Below, piece after piece: positions 43,591-53,315 of a DNA stretch of 60,188 bases. The notes beneath the pieces were generated by a model that was not told where the DNA came from, ran no database searches, and was given only the letters and a program-made list of their open reading frames with translations. The position numbers were made by a program, and so were the translations under genes. Source of the stretch: a marine gamma proteobacterium HTCC2148 (lineage in GTDB: Bacteria > Pseudomonadota > Gammaproteobacteria > Pseudomonadales > Halieaceae); NCBI GenBank assembly GCA_000156295.1, contig DS999237.1:1-60188 (forward strand), read 5' to 3'. Numbering within the stretch: the stretch's first letter is position 1; every line of letters starts with the position of its first letter.

Positions 43591-45744
43591 TTATATCAGC
43601 TGCAGATTGGCGTACTGCAAAACCAGCCACTTACTGCCCTCGGCATCAAAGTTGACCTCTAGTCGAGCGCTGCTGCCCCTGCCCTCAAAGTTTAGCACGG
43701 TACCCTCGCCAAAAATCTGGTGGTAAACACGCTGCCCCAGGCACAAGTCGGTCTCGGGTACCGCAGCCTGACTGAGCGCACTCACTGGCCTGGAGACGGT
43801 ATTATTAATCCGCACCTCCTGCAGCAGCTCAGCAGGAATTTCGCGGATAAACCGCGAGGGCGCGTTAAAGCTTTCGCTGCCATGCAAGCGTCGGGACTCC
43901 GCATAGGTAATGGTCAGTTGCTCCATCGCTCGGGTAATACCCACATAACAAAGCCGTCGCTCTTCTTCCAACCGCCCTGGCTCCTCAATAGACATCCGGT
44001 GGGGAAACAGGTTTTCCTCCATTCCAACCAGAAACACCAACGGAAACTCCAGTCCTTTGGCGGAGTGCAAAGTCATCAGCTGGACACTGTCCTCGTGTTC
44101 ATCCGCCTGGGCATCCCCGGCGTCCAAAGCAGCGTTATCAAGAAATTGTTGCAACGGTGAGGTTTCCTCTGCCTCATCCTTGACGAACTGCTTCGCAGCA
44201 GAGACCAGTTCCTCAAGGTTTTCTACCCGCGCCTGGCCTTTTTCGCCCTTCTCTTTCTGGTGATACTCGATAAGACCCGCGTGCTCAATACTATGCTCAA
44301 CCAGCTCCTCCAAGGTTAAATCATCGGTACCGGAATCCAGTTCGTTGATCAGTACGGTGAAGCCTTCAAGCGCAGATAAGGCTCTGGCAGGCAGCAATTT
44401 TTCGGTAATCACAGCCTCGATGGATTGCCACAGCGACAGTTCTCTGGCGCGGGCGCAGCTACGAACCACATCCAGGGTTTTACTGCCAATGCCACGGGGA
44501 GGCGTATTGATCACTCGCTCTACGGCAGCGTCATCGCCGCGGCTTTGCAAGAGACGCAGGTAGGCCAGGGCATTGCGAATTTCCATGCGCTCGTAAAAGC
44601 GCTGGCCGCCATAAATGCGGTAAGGGATCGCGCCTCGTATCAGCCCTTCTTCCAAAACCCGGGACTGGGCATTTGAACGATACAGGATCGCCACGGAGGC
44701 ACGGTCGTTGCCATTGGCAATCCAGTGCTCTATCTGCTCGACAACAAACCGGGCTTCATCATGCTCATTAAATCCAGCGTAGAGATTAATCGGCTCACCC
44801 TGCTCACCCGAGGTCCAAAGCTCCTTACCCAGTCGCCCAAAGTTAAAGGCGATAACCCCGTTGGCAGCCTGCAAAATAGTTTGGGTCGAGCGGTAATTTT
44901 GCTCCAGCCTTACCGTACGCGTACCCTTAAAGTCGTCTCCGAAGCGCTGGATATTTTCTATTTTAGCGCCTCGCCAGCCGTAAATAGACTGGTCGTCATC
45001 GCCCACCGCGATCACCGGAATATCCTTTCCGGCCAGCACCCGCAACCAGGCATATTGAATGGTATTGGTGTCCTGAAACTCATCTACCAGAATTTGCCGA
45101 AAGCGGCCCTGGTAATGGGCCAGAACCTCTGGGCTCTTGAGCCAGAGCTCATGCGCCCTGAGCAGTAGCTCGGCAAAATCTACCATTCCGGTGCGATCAC
45201 AGGCTGCCTCATAGGCTCGGTAAACCTGCAGCATTGTCTGGGCGTAAAGGTCGCCGTGGGGCGCATCAATGTGCTGCGATCGCAGGCCCTCATCCTTTTG
45301 TGAATTGATGTACCACATGGCTTGTTTCGGGGGCCAGCGACTTTCATCCAGCTCCATTTCTCGGCAGACCCTTTTAACCAGCCGCAGCTGGTCGTCGCTA
45401 TCGAGGATCTGGAAATTCTGGGGCAGGCCAGCTTCCTTCCAATGAGCCTTGAGCAGGCGATGGGCCAGACCATGGAAGGTACCCACCCACATGCCATGAC
45501 TGGGAATCTGCAGCATTTCCTCAATGCGGTTGCGCATTTCTTTCGCTGCCTTGTTGGTAAACGTCACCGCAAGAATCGACCAGGGAGAGAACTCTTCAGC
45601 GCGGATGAGCCAGGCAATGCGGTGCACAAGAACACGAGTTTTGCCACTACCAGCACCTGCCAGTACAAGCATATTTTGGCTTTCAGCCGCGACAGCATCG
45701 CGCTGGGCCTCGTTCAGTGGGGAAAGAATGTCTGATACGTCCAT
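43591..45744 (-). CDS. uvrD: DNA helicase II UvrD
   Basis: 717-residue superfamily 1A helicase for nucleotide-excision and mismatch repair. It is very similar to E. coli UvrD from the first residue (MDVSDILSPLNEAQRDAVAA). It has the Walker A GAGSGKT (30-36), TFTNKAAKEMR (Ia), VDEFQDTN (II), GDDDQSIYGWRGA (III), LEQNYRST (IV), LMTLHSAKGLEFP (V) and VGITRAMEQL (VI). The C-terminal Tudor-like domain (GQRVYHQIFGEGTV) is present. I see no LexA box upstream. dctP follows closely on the same strand. Confidence 0.97.
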   Translation of the reverse strand: MDVSDILSPLNEAQRDAVAAESQNMLVLAGAGSGKTRVLVHRIAWLIRAEEFSPWSILAVTFTNKAAKEMRNRIEEMLQIPSHGMWVGTFHGLAHRLLKAHWKEAGLPQNFQILDSDDQLRLVKRVCREMELDESRWPPKQAMWYINSQKDEGLRSQHIDAPHGDLYAQTMLQVYRAYEAACDRTGMVDFAELLLRAHELWLKSPEVLAHYQGRFRQILVDEFQDTNTIQYAWLRVLAGKDIPVIAVGDDDQSIYGWRGAKIENIQRFGDDFKGTRTVRLEQNYRSTQTILQAANGVIAFNFGRLGKELWTSGEQGEPINLYAGFNEHDEARFVVEQIEHWIANGNDRASVAILYRSNAQSRVLEEGLIRGAIPYRIYGGQRFYERMEIRNALAYLRLLQSRGDDAAVERVINTPPRGIGSKTLDVVRSCARARELSLWQSIEAVITEKLLPARALSALEGFTVLINELDSGTDDLTLEELVEHSIEHAGLIEYHQKEKGEKGQARVENLEELVSAAKQFVKDEAEETSPLQQFLDNAALDAGDAQADEHEDSVQLMTLHSAKGLEFPLVFLVGMEENLFPHRMSIEEPGRLEEERRLCYVGITRAMEQLTITYAESRRLHGSESFNAPSRFIREIPAELLQEVRINNTVSRPVSALSQAAVPETDLCLGQRVYHQIFGEGTVLNFEGRGSSARLEVNFDAEGSKWLVLQYANLQLI

Positions 45745-45851
45745 CGGCGCATTCTAACCGAGGCAACGAGCAAACCCCACCATGCTGACAAAACGACTAC
45801 AGAAAAAGGACTCAGGTCTGCTACTATCGGCGCAAACGGGACAATAGAGCA

Positions 45852-46943
45852 GTGTCCGACATGAGAGACCGAGACGACGATAACAACGAAACCAACGATG
45901 GTGACCAAACCAGCGCGAACTGGAGCCAAAACGAGACCTTGTTCAGCGACTTCGAAGAAGAGTCAGACTACGAAGACTCAGACCGCGATAGCGATTTCGC
46001 TGCCATTTACACCGAAGTTGACGAAGACGAGCCTGAAGAACTGGACTCCCATAGCAATGACGCTGCCTGGGAACTGAAGGAAGAAGCCTCCAGGACATTC
46101 GATGACGACCCCTGGAGCGAGCCAGAAAACGAATCTGCTGAATCCGACCCTTGGAACAAGGAGCCCAACCCTTCAGGCGCCTTTGACGACGAACCATCCA
46201 CAATCGACCACGATTTACCCCCCCTTGCAGCAGCCCCCATTTTCAGAGACCTTGAACTGGAAGAAGAGTGGGATGACATGGATGAGGATCAAGACTATGA
46301 GGATGAAGACTATGAGGAAGAAGACCGGGAATTGAATATTTCTCTAGGCATGATAATCGTCGCAGTATTAGCGCTTGTTCTGCTGGGGGCTGGTGGCTAC
46401 GGCGTTATTGAACAGCGAGCGGCGATGCAGGAGGAAATCCGCCAACTTCAAGCTAATCTCGCAACATCAGCAGCGCCAAGGGACGTGGCAGCCAGTCGTT
46501 TAGCTGCCGCCCAAGCCAGTGAACGCAACGTGGAACTGCAAGAGCAGTTTACGGAACTCCTGAGAGAAAACAGTAACTTGCAAGCTATCGTCAGCGGCCT
46601 GGAAAAACAACTGACCGCCCAGCAAGAAGTCTTGAAAAAGACAGCAGCAACGCCTGAGCCCAAGCCGGTTCCCCCAGCTCCCCCCGTAAACAGCAGTGCT
46701 GTCGCCAGCGGCTGGTTCGTCAACTTCAGTTCCTATAGTCAGCGCAGCACCGCCGACGGTTGGTTAAAAAAGCTGCAGCCCTCTAGCGGCAAGGTTATCG
46801 TTGCTACAGGCCAGATTGGCGGTAAGACGGTTTATCGAGTTCGTGTAGTGGAACTTCCTGACCGGAGCACTGCCGAATTCATAGCAAGAACGCTGGAAAA
46901 AGAATACGGTCTGCCCAAGCTTTGGGTAGGCAAGTCCGGCTGA
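45852..46943 (+). CDS. Membrane-anchored SPOR-domain protein with acidic cytoplasmic region
   Basis: 363 residues. Residues 1-160 are extremely rich in Asp and Glu (for example EEEWDDMDEDQDYEDEDYEE), probably disordered and cytoplasmic. One transmembrane helix spans about 165-188 (MIIVAVLALVLLGAGGYGVI). A periplasmic coiled coil (190-260) and a proline-rich linker precede a SPOR domain (about 282-363: SGWFVNFSSYSQRSTADGWLKKL). SPOR domains bind septal peptidoglycan stripped of stem peptides, so a role in division or wall remodelling is likely. The start is GTG 45852 or ATG 45861. Divergent from uvrD. Confidence 0.85.
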   Translation: MSDMRDRDDDNNETNDGDQTSANWSQNETLFSDFEEESDYEDSDRDSDFAAIYTEVDEDEPEELDSHSNDAAWELKEEASRTFDDDPWSEPENESAESDPWNKEPNPSGAFDDEPSTIDHDLPPLAAAPIFRDLELEEEWDDMDEDQDYEDEDYEEEDRELNISLGMIIVAVLALVLLGAGGYGVIEQRAAMQEEIRQLQANLATSAAPRDVAASRLAAAQASERNVELQEQFTELLRENSNLQAIVSGLEKQLTAQQEVLKKTAATPEPKPVPPAPPVNSSAVASGWFVNFSSYSQRSTADGWLKKLQPSSGKVIVATGQIGGKTVYRVRVVELPDRSTAEFIARTLEKEYGLPKLWVGKSG

Positions 46944-47005
46944 CTTGGCAGGGACAGTTTGTCCTGTTAAATTCACAATCCAAAACACTGGCAGAGATAA
47001 GACAC

Positions 47006-47365
47006 ATGAAAATAATCAAGCTCACCGCCCTGGCATTAGCCTTGGGTAGCACATCCGCTCTCGCGGCAGACTGCACCGCCCCAGAGGCTCCGGCAGCTCT
47101 CGACGGTGCCTCGGCAACCATGGAGCAAATGCTGGCAGGCCAGAAAGCCGTTAAAGCCTTCCAGAGTGAAAACATTGACTACATGAAGTGCCTGGAGCCC
47201 GCAATGGCGACTGCCGAGGCCGCTATGCAAGTAGGCGAGGATGGCGCAGGCGAAGCCTACAAGGCTAGCCAGGAAACCTACAACGCAGCAGTTTCCGCAG
47301 AGGAAGCGGTTGCTGACCAGTTCAATACAGCCATACGCGCTTACAAAGAAGCGAATCCCGGCTGA
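47006..47365 (+). CDS. Small exported helical protein of unknown function
   Basis: 119 residues. The signal peptide KIIKLTALALALGSTSALA is followed by a mature alanine-rich, helix-prone protein with two cysteines (Cys23, Cys62) that may pair. The ATG at 47006 is preferred because it begins the signal peptide; the frame is open further upstream into the SPOR gene. No named family is recognised. It lies 62 bases after the SPOR gene, possibly in one transcript. Confidence 0.75.
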   Translation: MKIIKLTALALALGSTSALAADCTAPEAPAALDGASATMEQMLAGQKAVKAFQSENIDYMKCLEPAMATAEAAMQVGEDGAGEAYKASQETYNAAVSAEEAVADQFNTAIRAYKEANPG

Positions 47366-47369
47366 TTGT

Positions 47370-47387
47370 GTTCAGGGCCGCCTGAAC
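47370..47387 (+). terminator. Hairpin after the small exported protein gene
   Basis: GTTCAGG and CCTGAAC are exact inverted arms around GCCG, 4 bases after the stop codon. There is no T-tract, so it may be a weak or factor-assisted terminator or an mRNA-stabilising hairpin. Confidence 0.35.
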
Positions 47388-47608
47388 CCCGGTGGCCCAG
47401 ATTCACCTGATCAACACCAGTAGCAAAGCAATACTAGGGTATCTACCAAATGTGGTAATACTCTCGCTAGCCTGTGGTTGCGCCTGCCATCATTGCCAAG
47501 CACCTAATACCCACGTAAAACAAAACCGCTAATACTCAGCGGGGCGAAGGCCGGACATGCTCTTAAAGCCTGTAGTGCAGTCCCTTAACATCTGCTATCT
47601 TTCCGTTC

Positions 47609-49498
47609 ATGAGTAACTCAACTGCGCAGAGTTCGAGCCGCAAAGCATGTCGCGTCTTAACCCTTTTAATGATAACGCTGCTTGCGGCCTGCCGCATGCC
47701 TGTGGCCACCAATGGCGAGGGCGTTGTATACGGCGAGAAAGCGGGGCAGGTTTATTCCAGTGGGTACGTCTTTGATATTCAAGAAGACTTTCATGAAACC
47801 TTTTGGCCAGTGCCAGCCCCAGGCCACAGCTTTCGTCGCTGGACAAAAATATGCCGGGATCAGCCAGGGGCTTGCGAGGTACAGCTCGACGAGCGGCTCT
47901 GGGGTGTGGACGAAACCATACCGCTGGTATCCCGCTACCGGCCCTACTACAGCGGTCCACTCAAACTGCTGGATTATGATGCCTTCATTGGGCCCGGGCA
48001 GAAAACCCTTTCAGTTCCCCTCAGCAGTATTGAGATCGAAGGACTAGCCCTGAACAGCACACCCCGGTATTTCATGGCTACCACTGACATGCGGGTCATA
48101 ATCCCCGCTTTAAAAGTGGGTAATGAGCTTCAGTTTTACTCCCCCAAGGCCGACTACTCAGTGCGAGACCTGGTGATGTTTGTCTCTGCAACAGACTCCG
48201 CCGGTACCATCGCCAGCGCGTCGTTTAGTTTTGGCCTCGCTAACCGGGTGTCGGGAAAAAACCTAAAGCCCTATCAAAAAAACAGCCCTTGGGCAGAAGT
48301 GTTGGCGGCTTGTGCATCTGCTAATGACCCGTTCCAGCTTTGCTCGCTTGAAACTCTGCCCTTTCTGGGCTCGGTATCTGCGGAACCTGACATTGACCAA
48401 ATTTTACAGCGCACTACCGTCACTCATTTCTGGATGGGGGACCGCTTCAAGCAGGTACTAGCAGCGCTGCCACCAGACATGCTGAAAATGTTTCGCGGCA
48501 CCACTGCCATTGTCATAGGCTCCAGTATTCGACCCGCTTTTTACACGTCTGCCACCGGCGCCATATACCTGGATCCACAAGACCTTTGGCTCACGCCTGC
48601 AGAGCGAGAAACCATTGATTGGGAGCCAGACTATCGCTCAGAGTTCGGTTCTACTCTTAAGTTTATTTCTGCAGAGCTTTATGTGTCGGGAAACACGTCC
48701 GCGTGGCGGCCCTCCTATCTGTACGAGGAAGGCCAAAGTCGTACCTTTGACGATATTATCTGGCCCATCGCCAACCTGCTGATACATGAGTTAACTCACG
48801 CCAATGACGCAATGCCACCTGCTCTATTATCAGACGTTTTACCTAATGAGACAGTTCTTGAAGCCACGTACCGGCTTGAGCGCCTGAGCCCCAGCCTGCA
48901 ATTATTAAATACCTATCCACTGCGCTCTGCATTGCTCTATGACCTTGGATCGGTGCTGTTTTTCGGTGCGCCTGTTACCACCGTCTTTCAAAATCTGAGT
49001 GCCATAACGCTGGGGCTGGAGTTCGAACAGGACGATGCCAGCGCTCTATATGCCTATGCGTCCCCGTTTGAGGACACAGCCATGTTGGTAGAAGAAGTGC
49101 TAACCCACTACTACTTTGGGTTAGACAGAGTGAGCTCTTTCCTCGATGTTCCGCGCTCAGATAACCCTGACTGCAGCGAATATACAGTTCAGTGGGGGCG
49201 TATTAACCGGGTTGCAACGCCCGCGATTCGAGAGCGCGCCCGCCTGGTGCTCACAGGTATTCTCGATGAGGCCGACGTATCTCGCTACTTGGATGGAATT
49301 CCTTCTCCAGGTGCGGTAAAGCGGGGTTTGGGCCTTTGCGACAGCCTGCTTCTTTTGCCTAACAAAAATCGCCTCAGCCCCGGTCAGTTTATTGCGCCAC
49401 CAGAACTGGCGCGTCAGCATGCCATGCGTGCTCGAACTCACAAAGAAATGCGCGACCGCAGAAATTTCGGTAGAAAAAGGATTAGCAAAAGGCGTTAA
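47609..49498 (+). CDS. Predicted lipoprotein with HExxH zinc-protease-like motif
   Basis: 629 residues, family not recognised. The N-terminus is a lipoprotein signal (VLTLLMITLLAAC, lipobox LAAC), so the mature protein should be anchored to a membrane by a lipid-modified cysteine. In the middle, IANLLIHELTHANDAMP contains HELTH (His393, Glu394, His397), a standard HExxH zinc motif. The third ligand is not obvious; EEVLTHYYFG near residue 497 is a candidate. The C-terminus is very basic (KEMRDRRNFGRKRISKRR). A protease or peptidase role in the envelope is inference from one motif. The 243-base spacer upstream is AT-rich with a small inverted repeat (TACCA, TGGTA at 47444-47457). Confidence 0.75.
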   Translation: MSNSTAQSSSRKACRVLTLLMITLLAACRMPVATNGEGVVYGEKAGQVYSSGYVFDIQEDFHETFWPVPAPGHSFRRWTKICRDQPGACEVQLDERLWGVDETIPLVSRYRPYYSGPLKLLDYDAFIGPGQKTLSVPLSSIEIEGLALNSTPRYFMATTDMRVIIPALKVGNELQFYSPKADYSVRDLVMFVSATDSAGTIASASFSFGLANRVSGKNLKPYQKNSPWAEVLAACASANDPFQLCSLETLPFLGSVSAEPDIDQILQRTTVTHFWMGDRFKQVLAALPPDMLKMFRGTTAIVIGSSIRPAFYTSATGAIYLDPQDLWLTPAERETIDWEPDYRSEFGSTLKFISAELYVSGNTSAWRPSYLYEEGQSRTFDDIIWPIANLLIHELTHANDAMPPALLSDVLPNETVLEATYRLERLSPSLQLLNTYPLRSALLYDLGSVLFFGAPVTTVFQNLSAITLGLEFEQDDASALYAYASPFEDTAMLVEEVLTHYYFGLDRVSSFLDVPRSDNPDCSEYTVQWGRINRVATPAIRERARLVLTGILDEADVSRYLDGIPSPGAVKRGLGLCDSLLLLPNKNRLSPGQFIAPPELARQHAMRARTHKEMRDRRNFGRKRISKRR

Positions 49499-49574
49499 CT
49501 ATGCCGGGCGACTCCTCCAATAAGCTCCCTGCATGATTAATACTCCCGTGTTTTCTATACGCTTACCGATGCAA

Positions 49575-49961
49575 TCACTCGTTGGATGTCTTTTCCATAT
49601 TGATGGCCGCCAACAGCAATAGACCCGCAAATATGCCCAAATTTTTGAAAAAGTTCTGAGATTCATGTTTGGCATCTACGCCCTCATAGACATTCCAAAA
49701 GTCATGCAAATTCAGATTAATGAGTAAGATCATGGCGGCAAAGCCAAGCGCGCAAATAACCACCTGTTTATTAAATAGCAGGCAGATACTACCGCCAATT
49801 TGAGCAATGCCAGCAATCGCTAATAAAGCGGGAACCATGACCATATTATGAGATTCCATTAACGCCACATGCATATCCCACGAAACGAACTTGCCGATTC
49901 CCGGCAACAGAAAATACAGTGCTAATAACACTCGGCCAACATGTATTAATGCAGATCTCAT
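49575..49961 (-). CDS. DoxX family membrane protein
   Basis: 128 residues with four hydrophobic helices and the DoxX start (VGRVLLALYFLLPGIGKFVSWDMH). DoxX-like proteins are linked to thiosulfate:quinone oxidation or to redox stress in some species, but most, like this one, have no defined role. It is monocistronic, downstream of glmS on the same strand with a 53-base gap. Confidence 0.85.
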   Translation of the reverse strand: MRSALIHVGRVLLALYFLLPGIGKFVSWDMHVALMESHNMVMVPALLAIAGIAQIGGSICLLFNKQVVICALGFAAMILLINLNLHDFWNVYEGVDAKHESQNFFKNLGIFAGLLLLAAINMEKTSNE

Positions 49962-50014
49962 TCGTTGCTCCCTATTCCGAGCTAATCAATTATTTTTAAA
50001 TGACCGCTATCGTT

Positions 50015-51844
50015 CTATTCCACCGTAACAGATTTGGCCAAATTGCGCGGCTTATCCACGTCAGTCCCTTTTTGCACCGCCACATGGTAAGACAACAGCT
50101 GTAGCGCAACCGTATAGACAATTGGCTTAACGACCTCAGGACAATGAGGCATGTTCAACACATTGACTCTGGGCTCGCTGGCAAAGCCTGCCTGTTCGTC
50201 GGCAAATACAAATAACTCACCACCTCTGGAGCGAACCTCTTCCAGGTTCGATTTTAACTTTTCCAACAGCTCATCGCCGGGGGCAACAGCAACAATTGGC
50301 ATGTCGTCGTCAACCAATGCCAATGGTCCGTGCTTCAGTTCTCCTGCAGGATAAGCTTCCGCGTGGATGTAGGAGATTTCCTTTAATTTAAGCGCCCCCT
50401 CCATTGCCACGGGATATTGAATACCTCTACCCAGAAAAAGAGCATGGTGCTTGGAGATAAACGATTCGGACATCTGCTTGATCGCGTCATCCAACTCAAG
50501 CGTCTCCTGCACATAATCTGGAAGATTGTGCAGGGCATTCACCAGCTCCTGAACGTGTTCGGCAGGCATCGCGCGTCGGCGACCCAGCACTGTGGTCAGC
50601 ATAAGCAAACCTACCAGCTGGGTAGTAAACGCCTTGGTAGACGCAACGCCAATCTCGATACCCGCACGAGTCAAAAAAACCAGGTCGCTCTCTCTTACCA
50701 GAGAACTGTTATCCACATTGGCAATCACCAGGCTGCCAAGGAATTCCCCGGGGGCAACGTTGCGCATAGCTGCAAGCGTGTCCGCGGTTTCTCCGGATTG
50801 CGATATAGTGACCAGCAAGGTGTTTTCATGCTGGACTCGTTTGCGGTAACGAAATTCCGAAGCCACTTCGATCTGACAGGGAATACCAGCCAATTCCTCC
50901 AGCCAGTAGCGCGCCACCATTCCAGCATGAAAACTGGTTCCGCAGGCGACAATTTGTATCGCCTGAACCTTGTCAAAAATTGCCGCCGCGCCATTACCAA
51001 ACACCTCGTCGGCTATCTGGTGATCGGCACTCAGGTTGAGTGTGGCTGCCAGTGCCCGAGGCTGCTCATAGATTTCCTTGATCATGTAGTGATCGAAATC
51101 ACCCATATCTGCGGTTTCCACCGCGGCGTCAATACGGGTTTTCTGGCGCTGGACTTCCTTACCCGCTTCGTCATAAATAGTGATAGAAGAGGGGGACAAG
51201 AGTGCCAAATCGCCCTCTTCCAGATAGATAAAGCGATCGGTCACCTGGCGCAAGGCCATCTGGTCTGAAGCCAGAAAGTTTTCGCCAATGCCAACACCAA
51301 TCACTAACGGACTGCCCTGGCGGGCAGCGACAATCTGCTCAGGGTGCTCTGCATCGATCACCGCCAACGCGTAGGCACCGTCTAGCCGCGAGACCGTAAT
51401 TTGCATTGCCTCCGCTAAACTTCTTCCTATTTCCATTGCGCTGTGAAGTAAGTGAACGATTACTTCGCTATCTGTGACAGAGGCAAATTGATAGCCCTGC
51501 TGAGACAGCTCCAGCCGCAGAGCCTCATGGTTTTCGATAATGCCGTTATGCACCAGAGCCAGTCGTTGACCGGAAATATGGGGGTGCGCATTAGCCGCAG
51601 AAGGCTCTCCATGGGTCGCCCAGCGAGTGTGGGCAATGCCCGTGCAACCCAGGTAAGGCTGCAGTTGTTGGGCGCGCTCCAGCTCTGCGACTTTTCCCAG
51701 TTGCTTGTGCATCAGCAAATTTCGCTCGTTATCCAACAGTGCCATACCGGCAGAGTCATAGCCTCGATATTCGAGCCTGCGCAGGCCTTCCAACAGGATT
51801 TCAGAGACTTCGCGTCGTGCCGCAGCGGCCACAATTCCACACAT
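50015..51844 (-). CDS. glmS: Glucosamine-fructose-6-phosphate aminotransferase
   Basis: Makes glucosamine-6-phosphate from fructose-6-phosphate and glutamine. 609 residues from the ATG at 51844, equal to E. coli. Cys2 (CGIVAAAARR) is the glutaminase nucleophile exposed after Met removal. Two SIS domains (GTSFHAGMVARYW, SQSGETADTLAA, STKAFTTQ) form the isomerase, and the C-terminus LAKSVTVE is the conserved end. An upstream in-frame start would hide the catalytic cysteine and is rejected. Only 2 bases separate it from the glmU stop. I see no glmS ribozyme. Confidence 0.97.
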   Translation of the reverse strand: MCGIVAAAARREVSEILLEGLRRLEYRGYDSAGMALLDNERNLLMHKQLGKVAELERAQQLQPYLGCTGIAHTRWATHGEPSAANAHPHISGQRLALVHNGIIENHEALRLELSQQGYQFASVTDSEVIVHLLHSAMEIGRSLAEAMQITVSRLDGAYALAVIDAEHPEQIVAARQGSPLVIGVGIGENFLASDQMALRQVTDRFIYLEEGDLALLSPSSITIYDEAGKEVQRQKTRIDAAVETADMGDFDHYMIKEIYEQPRALAATLNLSADHQIADEVFGNGAAAIFDKVQAIQIVACGTSFHAGMVARYWLEELAGIPCQIEVASEFRYRKRVQHENTLLVTISQSGETADTLAAMRNVAPGEFLGSLVIANVDNSSLVRESDLVFLTRAGIEIGVASTKAFTTQLVGLLMLTTVLGRRRAMPAEHVQELVNALHNLPDYVQETLELDDAIKQMSESFISKHHALFLGRGIQYPVAMEGALKLKEISYIHAEAYPAGELKHGPLALVDDDMPIVAVAPGDELLEKLKSNLEEVRSRGGELFVFADEQAGFASEPRVNVLNMPHCPEVVKPIVYTVALQLLSYHVAVQKGTDVDKPRNLAKSVTVE

Positions 51845-51846
51845 GA

Positions 51847-53217
51847 TCAGGCTTCCCCGCTGTCTTTGCCGGGGCGTTGCCAACCCAGAATATTGCGCTG
51901 TTTGGCGCGACTGACAGCCAGCTCTTTTTCACCGACTGCTTTGGTCACGGTAGAGCCCGCACCAATAAAACCTCCATCGGCAACCGCAAGAGGTGCGACA
52001 AGCGTGCTATTGGAACCAACAAACACATCATCACCCAGAGAAGTTTTATGCTTGTTGACGCCGTCGTAGTTACAGGTAATCGTGCCCGCGCCCACGTTCA
52101 CTCCAGCACCCATGTCGCAGTCGCCGATGTAGCTGAGATGGTTCACTTTACTACCGGCACCGATATTTGCTTTTTTAGTTTCAACAAAGTTGCCGACTCT
52201 GGCACCTTCAGCCAATACGGTTCCGGGGCGCAGGCGCGCATAGGGCCCTACATTGGCTTTGGCTCCAACCCGGGCATCTTCCAGGTGGCTCATGGCATGA
52301 ACAGATGCTCCGTCCGCAATCGTCACATTTTTCAGTACACAATTCGGGCCTATGGAAACGCCGTCGCCAAGCACGACCTGACCCTCAATCACCACATTAA
52401 TATCGATACTCACATCAACACCGCAGTGCAAGCTGCCACGAATATCCAATCGCGCCGCATCGGCCACGCTCACCCCATCGCGCAACAACTGCTGTGCTTG
52501 TCTAAGCTGGCACTCACGCTCTACCTGATTTAATTGCAGGCGATCATTGACTCCCAGCACCTCCAGTTCGGACGTCGCCAGTTGAGCCGCCACAGTTTTG
52601 GCATCGGCAACAGCCATAGCGAGGACATCAGGCAAGTAATACTCCCCCTGACTGTTGGCATTACCCACCGCTGGCAAGTAACGCTTGAGATCGGCGGCTG
52701 GCGCAGCCAGCACCCCTGTATTAATTTCATTAATTAACAGTTGCTCCTGATTGGCATCCTTATGCTCAACCACGCCCAGTACAGAGTCATCATCGCCTCG
52801 CAAAATGCGCCCGTAACCGGCGGGGTCCGTCACCTGAGCGGTCAGCAACGCAGGTGCTTTAGTGGCTTTCTCGACCAGGGCTTGCAAGGTGTCCAGGCGA
52901 ATCAGTGGCACATCGCCATAAAGCACCAGGACTGTGCTGCGCTCATCCACCCTGGGCATGGCCTGCAGCACCGCATGGCCAGTGCCCAGTTGCTGTTCCT
53001 GAACAACCCATTGCAGCGTTTCAGCAGCCATTGCCTCCTTCACTTCCTCTGCACCATGACCCACGACCACATGGATAGCCGAGGGGTTCAAATCACGGGC
53101 AACGCTAATCACATGCTGTAGCATGGGTTGGCCCGCAATCTGGTGTAAAACCTTGGGAAGGGGAGACTTCATACGAGTCCCTTGACCCGCAGCAAGAATA
53201 ATAATTTCGAGATTCAT
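51847..53217 (-). CDS. glmU: Bifunctional GlmU: glucosamine-1-phosphate acetyltransferase / GlcNAc-1-phosphate uridylyltransferase
   Basis: Last two steps to UDP-GlcNAc for peptidoglycan and LPS. 456 residues, as in E. coli. The N-terminal pyrophosphorylase has LAAGQGTRMKSPLPKVLH and VLYGDVPLI. The C-terminal left-handed beta-helix shows hexapeptide repeats and the acetyl-CoA region GDCDMGAGVNVGAGTITCNYDG. First gene of glmU-glmS, with its own promoter at 53287-53315. Confidence 0.97.
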   Translation of the reverse strand: MNLEIIILAAGQGTRMKSPLPKVLHQIAGQPMLQHVISVARDLNPSAIHVVVGHGAEEVKEAMAAETLQWVVQEQQLGTGHAVLQAMPRVDERSTVLVLYGDVPLIRLDTLQALVEKATKAPALLTAQVTDPAGYGRILRGDDDSVLGVVEHKDANQEQLLINEINTGVLAAPAADLKRYLPAVGNANSQGEYYLPDVLAMAVADAKTVAAQLATSELEVLGVNDRLQLNQVERECQLRQAQQLLRDGVSVADAARLDIRGSLHCGVDVSIDINVVIEGQVVLGDGVSIGPNCVLKNVTIADGASVHAMSHLEDARVGAKANVGPYARLRPGTVLAEGARVGNFVETKKANIGAGSKVNHLSYIGDCDMGAGVNVGAGTITCNYDGVNKHKTSLGDDVFVGSNSTLVAPLAVADGGFIGAGSTVTKAVGEKELAVSRAKQRNILGWQRPGKDSGEA

Positions 53218-53261
53218 GTAGTTAGTTCCCAGTGAGGCAGAAGCCTACTGTCAGATATTTT

Positions 53262-53291
53262 TTGACATTAATTCCGGATTAAGTGCATTAT
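53262..53291 (+). promoter_or_regulatory. Probable promoter of the TrmB-type regulator gene
   Basis: TTGACA (53262-53267) and CATTAT (53286-53291) are 18 bases apart, about 55 bases before the ATG at 53346. It overlaps the divergent glmU promoter. Confidence 0.5.
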
Positions 53292-53315
53292 TATCGCTGA
53301 TAATTATCAAAACAA
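53287..53315 (-). promoter_or_regulatory. Probable glmU promoter
   Basis: On the minus strand TTGTTT (53310-53315) and AATAAT (53287-53292) are 17 bases apart, about 70 bases before the glmU ATG. The spacer contains the palindrome at 53298-53309, so a bound regulator would block it. Confidence 0.5.

Noticed and set aside
45745-45851. Possible LexA box before uvrD
   Set aside because: CTG and CAG occur but 12 bases apart instead of 10 and without the usual flanking pattern.
47444-47457. Inverted repeat TACCA-AATG-TGGTA before the lipoprotein gene
   Set aside because: Too short to call an operator on its own; noted with the gene.
51845-51883. Longer glmS start
   Set aside because: It would place residues before the catalytic cysteine, which must be N-terminal in the mature enzyme.
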